Source of the DNA: Callorhinus ursinus
Taxonomy: Eukaryota; Chordata; Mammalia; Carnivora; Otariidae
Length of the DNA: 64,000 nt
Assembly (NCBI RefSeq): GCF_003265705.1
Contig: NW_020313165.1
Location: 470,010 to 534,009, forward strand
Direction: 5' to 3'
Shown piece after piece: positions 59,531-64,000 of this stretch (the first letter of the stretch is position 1; each line of letters opens with the position of its first letter). The position numbers were made by a program, and so were the translations under genes. Under the pieces are notes generated by a model that saw only the letters and a program-made list of their open reading frames with translations, did not search any database and was not told where the DNA came from.

Positions 59531-59597
59531 TAAGATCATGACGTGAGCCAAAACTAAGAGTCGGCAGCTTAGCCGACTGAGGCCATGCAGGTGCCCC
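59531..59597 (-). mobile_element. SINE fragment keeping only the head (67 bp)
   Basis: taagatcatgacgtgagcc through gccgactgaggccatgcagg to gtgcccc, with no body or T-run on the left. It resembles the older subtype at 59241-59437, and its head half may be a local partial duplication of that copy. Confidence 0.75.
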
Positions 59598-59750
59598 ATC
59601 CTTCATGTTGATCTGGATGCTGACACATGAGGATGGTTCAGACTGTAAAATTTCAGAGGGTATATACACTTATGAGTACTTTTCTGTGATAAATTTAGGA
59701 AGAGCATGAGGAAATACTGAGAGAGGAGGAACAGAAGAGATCAAGATGAA

Positions 59751-59898
59751 ATTTTACTTTGTATTTTAAATTAATCTGTGTTTTCTATATTCTCAATATA
59801 GAAATATAGAATATATTTACTCAATATTTTATTTATTTATTCTATATTTATTCAATAAATATAGAAAACACAGATTAATTTAAAATCAAAAGTAAAAT
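59751..59898. repeat. 40-bp inverted repeat (38/40) with 68-bp spacer
   Basis: 59751-59790 and 59859-59898 are reverse complements except for two adjacent bases. Both arms contain ttaatctgtgttttctatat or its complement. The spacer is AT-rich with smaller inverted words. It lies 130 nt downstream of an STXBP4 donor site in transcript order. Confidence 0.9.
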
Positions 59899-60027
59899 TG
59901 AGAAGCATATAGTATTTGCATAATTTTTTTAAAAGTGAAAAATGAAATAAAGGCTACATATACGACATATAACAGTCAAGACTTATGATCCAAGCACAGT
60001 CAAGACATTTCTGAAGGCACACCCTAC

Positions 60028-60119
60028 CTGTGAATCTAATATGCTGGAAATATCACGTGCACTGACATTCACTTCATCCAGCTGCAAGCAAAACAAGTTT
60101 CTGGCAACCTGGACAAAAT
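60028..60119 (-). CDS. STXBP4: STXBP4 exon (DFVQVARNLF segment, ~residues 255-285)
   Basis: Minus-strand exon of 92 nt with acceptor tttcag|AT and donor CAG|gtaggg. The split codon G|AT completes Asp, giving DFVQVARNLFCLQLDEVNV then SARDISSILDSQ, and the exon ends on a full codon. The peptide is nearly identical to human STXBP4, which has GAHEISN in place of SARDISS. It is a helical stretch rich in hydrophobic residues just ahead of the coiled coil. The intron on its 3' side carries a strong inverted repeat at 59751-59898, whose near edge is 130 nt from this donor. Identification is secure because the peptide is long and the splice sites are clean. Confidence 0.97.
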
Positions 60120-60504
60120 CTGAAATGGAATACACTTCAGTAAGAACACAGCATTTAACCTCATCTAAATACATCTTACCTTTTTCTATGCTTCAACTTC
60201 TATGAAGTTGAAGCTATGCATTATAACACTTCAAACTTAACTTACTTTTCAGTGGATTACCTTAAAGTAGTATTAACTGATGTGACAGATAAATACAACC
60301 TCAAATAAAAAGTGAGCGATAAACCAGTTTTAACTTACCTCAGTTCACTTTGCTGAGGTTAATAAATCAGTCAAGATAACAACAAAGCACATACATATCA
60401 CAGGCATATCTATTTCTGCAACTCTTTTATCATGAGCAAGAACTTTCTCTGAAGCATAGGACAATGTTGTGACTTACAGCTTTTCTAGCTCGAGCCGGAG
60501 GTTT

Positions 60505-60735
60505 AATAATAATAATAGCAGGAGCTAATGTTTATATAACAGCCTCTGTGTTAGGCACAATGCTTTGCTATTCTATCCTCCCAATAATTTTCTGAGGCAG
60601 GTCCTCCTATACTCTCCATTCTACATACCGCAGCTAAGACAAGTGAGCTGCCAAACTTCCCATGGCTACATGGCAAGTAAGTAGCAGAGCAGAATTCCAT
60701 TTAAGGTCTGACTCCAAGGCATATACTCTTAGCAA
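60505..60735 (-). mobile_element. MIR SINE remnant
   Basis: Antisense MIR: gctaatgtttatataacagc, ctgtgttaggcacaatgctt, ctacatggcaagtaagtagc and ctgactccaaggcatatactc. Confidence 0.8.
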
Positions 60736-60760
60736 CTGTTAATTAAGACTGCCTAATGCT

Positions 60761-60952
60761 GGAGTGCCTGGGTGGCTCAGTCAGTTAAGTAGACACCCTA
60801 GGCTCAGGTCATGATCCCAGGGTCCTGGGATTGAGTCCTGCATAGGGCTCCCTGCTCAGCAGGGAGCCTGCTTTTCCCTTTCCCTCTACTGCTTTCCCTG
60901 CTTGTGCTCGCTCTCTGTCAAATAAATAAATAAAATCTTAACAACAACAAAA
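60761..60952 (+). mobile_element. Carnivore tRNA-Lys SINE
   Basis: Plus-orientation copy; aagactgcctaatgct before it and aagactgcctgatgct after it are its target duplication, one mismatch. Confidence 0.94.
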
Positions 60953-61170
60953 AAGACTGCCTGATGCTGGCTAGCAAACTCTAAGCTTCTTCAAACATGA
61001 GTGTGACCCAATTCATCTATGTATCTTCAAATTTTTAAATTTTAGCTATTATATTTTTATTTCCAAAGATCCTTTTCTGTATTCTCTGATGGTTCCTATT
61101 CTACAATATCCTATTCTTTATTTCTTGGATGCCTTATCTTTGCTGACCTTTTCAAAGATGTTCATTTGTT

Positions 61171-61202
61171 GAGAGAACTTCAGATTTGTCTGAAGTTCTC
61201 TC
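61171..61202. repeat. Perfect 14-bp hairpin with 4-nt loop
   Basis: gagagaacttcaga (61171-61184), loop tttg, then tctgaagttctctc (61189-61202), an exact reverse complement. No run of Ts follows on either strand, so a polymerase III-type terminator is not suggested. Confidence 0.85.
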
Positions 61203-62159
61203 CTGCTTTTGCATTATTCCTCCTTTTTCAGGGTCCTTGTTTTTTTCTTTGTCAGTTTTGGGCTCTTATATTTTATGTTGGAGAATTTCTCCAAATGTCT
61301 GGTGACCCATGGCTATTAAGTTCATATTTAAGAAGAATCACCACCAAGATACTGATTGGAAATTTTGTGTACATAAATTGCCTTGTCATCTGGTTTCACT
61401 ACAGAGCAATCAGGGGTCCAACTGACATTTTGGGGCAGCTTCTTCAGTGAGAATCTTACAACCTCTTGCCTATAGAGTATGAACATGACTGCAAGGTTCA
61501 CCGAGCAATCTGGGTGTGCGTTGTGATAACTAACCACGCACTCCTCCAAATTCCCTGACTGCTGGCAACTATAGGTTCAGAAGCTCTCCGGTTTAATTTC
61601 TCAAGAGAATACACTTCTTTCTTTGTAGGTATAAGGGACTGTTATATTCTGGCTGCTTGAGAGGGGGCAGGTAACAGCCTAGATAAAAACTTCTTATACA
61701 GATTTCTAACAACCCTATTTGAAATGCCCCGCCTACACCCAGCCTTCAGAAATACCTGATACTTTTAATTCTTAAGCCTTTTCAGCTTGTTTCCCATTGT
61801 GTTTCCCCCATCACTTTAGACACTTGGGCTTTTTTGCCTCCACTCACTAATTCATTTACTCTCCTCATCCATATTCTATCCTTATATATCATGGTTTGGG
61901 TTAATACACGCAATTCTGTTTTTTTGTTCTCCTTACTATTTGGGGTGATTTTCAAAAGCAGAGGAAAGCAAATGTATATTTTCTCCATCACTGTGAAACT
62001 AAAAAGTGAATTTCTTTAGCAATACAAATCCTTTAAAAATGATACAATGTTAAAAAAAATAAAAATGATACAATGTTGCATTTATTGTATAAGAAAAAAA
62101 TTAAATACTGAACGCTATCAACTATATAAAAAACTGTTATATTCAAACATCACTAGTGG

Positions 62160-62545
62160 CAGAATAAATGCATATGTAAAATGTCTCTTGAAAACAACTT
62201 ATCAATACCTATCAAAAGTTTAAACCACTTGTGGGAATTTATCCTAAGAAAAAGAAGGAAAAAAAACTACGATGTTAAACACAGACTTATTTATAGTATC
62301 AGTCATGAGAAACCATCAAAATTCCCCAAAGTAGAAAGGCTTAATATTATAGTACATCAACTAAGTATGTCAATACTATGCTAACTTTAATAAGAATTAT
62401 ACAGCATCATAAAAATATTTATTCTGTCATATTAGCCGGAAAAAAGTATGAAATTTCACAGCACTGGAATTAGAACTTTTATATTTTATATTGTTTCTTT
62501 TGTTATTACTAAAGAAATACTTATGCAATAAATAAAAAACAAAAA
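62160..62545 (+). mobile_element. Old LINE-1 3' fragment
   Basis: cacttgtgggaatttatcc and taagaaaaagaaggaa, then agacttatttatagtatcag, follow the order of old LINE-1 ORF2 ends. Strongly diverged. Confidence 0.45.
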
Positions 62546-62787
62546 AGTAGGATAGAATGATGATATTTTAGAGCTGGAAGATGCCAGGGAAGTCTCCTTT
62601 CTGCTGACCAGCCAGGCTGGTAATTCTAGAAGACATTTTAGGGTACTGATTAAGAAACTTGAAATAGATGTGGTCTTATTTTTCCCCTCCCTCCTTCCAA
62701 AGAAGACGCACTCCTAGTGAAAATAGGTCACCATAACTCTCCCACCAAGTTTCTGTGATGACACAACACGATAAAACTTAATATTAC

Positions 62788-62884
62788 CTCCAAAAGACAC
62801 TGTCCCCTTTGGGTCTACTTGCACTTGCTGCCTCAGGGCTTGATGTTGTTCCTTTGTGGGCTGAATTCCAAGATAATCTAAAGC
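62788..62884 (-). CDS. STXBP4: STXBP4 exon (region after PDZ, ~residues 223-254)
   Basis: This is the first STXBP4 exon met in transcript order. On the minus strand it reads acceptor ttccag|GCT and donor GGAG|gtaat. It translates in phase 0 as ALDYLGIQPTKEQHQALRQQ, then VQVDPKGTVSFG, leaving one base (G) of a split Asp codon. Human STXBP4 has ALNYLGIQPTKEQHQALRQQVQADSKG-type sequence here, so only a few residues differ (N to D, AD to VD). The segment lies between the N-terminal PDZ domain and the coiled coil, in the part described for Synip as EF-hand-like; I see no complete calcium-binding loop. Length is 97 nt. The preceding exon (human ...RFKAEKLEM) was looked for in 62885-64000 and not found. 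Confidence 0.96.
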
Positions 62885-64000
62885 CTGGAAGGAAAAGAAC
62901 TCATGTGAAGTAATGTTTCAAATCTCCAAAGAATAAAACTTTTCATTATAACTTTAATTTACAACCCAGTGAAAAGAATCAATATCAGGAACAGGGACCA
63001 GAATTACATGCCCAGAGAAAGTCTGTTGACTATTTATGGATTAATTTTCTATAAAATATTAGCTTCCTGATTCTACTACCACCTCAGATTTTTTGTGGTT
63101 TCTTTTTTTTTTCTTTTTTGCAAGACCAGCACTTTGGCTGAGGCCAAATTTATAAGCATAGCCCTAGAATCAAAACTTAATTTCTTAGTTTAAAATATGT
63201 GATATGGCAGAAGAAAGAATAGCAAGGAAATTCTATTAGATCAGATTAAACATTAATTTCTATAAGTAGCACTACAAAGCACAGATATTTTGTTAATATA
63301 TGTGAGACCAAAACTAAACTTGATAGGAATTGGGTTAAACACGAAATATTCTAATTTTAGCTTATTTATGGCAGGCTTACACAAATAGTAAAATAGAAAG
63401 CTTTCTCTGGAACCCGCCTCTCTTCCTCTTTTGTTTTTCTTTTCTCTACCTTCTTTTAGTACCCGTAGCAGATTAAAAATTCAGAGATGGCTTGTTGTAT
63501 TCCTATGTTCATTTTCTTTCTGTTCTTGAATAACAGAACCACAAATTTTAGCTAGAAACACTGCCATCCAGCTAAAAGGTATTTCCCAGCCCACTTTGGG
63601 GCTTGAAGCCATGGGACTGACTATGTACTGGCCAAGGATATTGAAGGTGAATATCTGGGACGGCTTTCAAAAGTAAGTGTAGGCTATTCTTGTTTTTTTC
63701 TTTCTCTCTTTGGGCTTAATTTAAAAAGAAAAAAGATGGAAGGAAGGAGGGGTGGGAAGAAGGAAGGACGAAAGGAGAGAATACCAGAATTCAAGTAGTC
63801 ATCTTGGTTCATAAGCTACTTCAATAAAGATGATGGAGCAGAAAGATAGAGCATGTGTCCCTGACACAGTAGAGCTCCCATGCCAGCCCTGGATTACATA
63901 TTTTAAGGCTTCTTTTTGGTGTGAAAGAAATAAATTTCTAATGGAAACCACTGTTATTTTAGGTTCTCCAGTTATATATAGCAAAACCTAATCTGAATAG
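62885..64000 (-). other. STXBP4: STXBP4 intron, partial (5' side)
   Basis: No exon, SINE or LINE is recognised. A purine-rich tract of GGAAG/GAAGG units lies at 63735-63779. The preceding STXBP4 exon is expected beyond 64000. Confidence 0.75.
63735..63779 (+). repeat. Purine-rich low-complexity tract
   Basis: Imperfect GGAAG/GAAGG units over about 45 bp (gatggaaggaaggagggg and following). Confidence 0.75.

Larger units (their letters stand above)
42548..60027 (-). other. STXBP4: STXBP4 intron (17.5 kb) containing the large LINE-1
   Basis: It holds a three-SINE run (43433-43968), a 51-bp tandem duplication (44890-44991), L2-like sequence (45840-47540), several SINEs, the inactivated 7.1-kb LINE-1 (49626-56708), ancient LINE-1 flanking it, and an inverted repeat (59751-59898). 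42548-43430, 44992-45550 and 47541-49540 contain nothing I can name. Confidence 0.8.
60120..62787 (-). other. STXBP4: STXBP4 intron (2.7 kb)
   Basis: Contains a MIR remnant (60505-60735), one SINE (60761-60952), a perfect 14-bp hairpin (61171-61202) and an old LINE-1 3' fragment (62160-62545). 61203-62159 is AT-rich sequence without a recognised family. Confidence 0.8.
1..64000 (-). other. STXBP4: STXBP4 gene, internal part (introns and exons span the window)
   Basis: Eight exons on the minus strand translate to a continuous stretch that I recognise as syntaxin-binding protein 4 (Synip). This is a cytosolic PDZ/coiled-coil/WW protein that binds syntaxin-4 and restrains insulin-stimulated GLUT4 vesicle docking. 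Diagnostic peptides are QPTKEQHQALRQQVQ, DFVQVARNLFCLQLDEVNV, HGMEMDYEEVIHLLEAE and RRAMLASQTSLTPLGRNGR. The exon lengths 97, 92, 90, 66, 177, 117, 50 and 134 sum to 823 nt with matching phases. Neither the PDZ exons nor the WW exon is present, so transcription enters from beyond 64000 and leaves before 1. No promoter, CpG island or polyadenylation site of the gene lies in this window. Confidence 0.96.

Noticed and set aside
59983..60027. Extension of the 92-nt STXBP4 exon beyond its donor site
   Set aside because: The open frame continues after LDSQ, but the next family residues (LLPCDS) are encoded by the exon at 42458-42547; GTAGGG is the donor.
61166..61450. A 94-codon plus-strand open frame
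   Set aside because: T-rich sequence giving Phe/Leu-rich residues; it includes the hairpin and resembles no family.
62885..64000. Expected upstream STXBP4 exon
   Set aside because: No sequence resembling the residues before ALDYLG was found on the minus strand; it lies beyond the window.
1..64000. CRISPR arrays, bacterial operons or phage-like systems
   Set aside because: The repeats are interspersed carnivore SINEs and LINEs, and the exon/intron gene is vertebrate. Nothing prokaryotic is present.

Overview
This window is mammalian nuclear DNA from a carnivoran. The evidence is about three dozen copies of the carnivore tRNA-Lys-derived SINE (head like GGGGCGCCTGGGTGGCTCAG, tail AAATAAATAAAATCTT plus poly-A) and a LINE-1 whose 5' UTR and 3' end are of carnivore type. 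The SINE subfamily, and the absence of the dog-specific SINEC_Cf head, point to an arctoid (bear, panda, seal or mustelid side) rather than a dog or cat. That placement is an inference from remembered repeat consensuses. One 100-N gap shows that this is a draft assembly.

The only protein-coding host gene I can support is STXBP4 (syntaxin-binding protein 4, Synip), on the minus strand and running through the whole window. Eight exons join in one continuous frame, from 62884 down to 3557. They encode about 274 codons, roughly residues 223-497 of the ~553-residue human protein as I remember it. This covers the segment before the coiled coil, the coiled coil itself, and the linker that leads to the WW domain. 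The N-terminal PDZ exons lie beyond 64000 and the WW/C-terminal exons before position 1. All eight exons have GT/AG borders and compatible phases. A ninth, 57-nt in-frame candidate cassette exon lies at 14016-14072, inside the largest intron; I do not recall it from the human protein.

The rest is intron filled with mobile elements. From left to right: SINEs and an ancient LINE-1 (7.2-11.3 kb); a LINE-1 with a 5' inversion (12.3 kb); MIR and L2 remnants (14.6-19.9 kb); a nearly complete fossil hAT-Charlie DNA transposon with terminal repeats and transposase remains, itself hit by three SINEs (26.9-29.9 kb); long ancient LINE-1 tracts (31-37 kb); short young LINE-1 3' ends (39.8-41.9 kb); a run of three SINEs including a tail-to-tail pair (43.4-44.0 kb); a near full-length but inactivated 7.1-kb LINE-1 (49.6-56.7 kb) set among older LINE-1 debris; and further SINE and MIR copies up to the right edge.

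Points that deserve a second look: the candidate STXBP4 cassette exon; a 25-bp SINE 'head-only' insertion with a perfect 16-bp target duplication; a SINE carrying a 3' transduction; a 40-bp inverted repeat just downstream of an STXBP4 donor site; and a 227-codon antisense open frame in the LINE-1 5' UTR.
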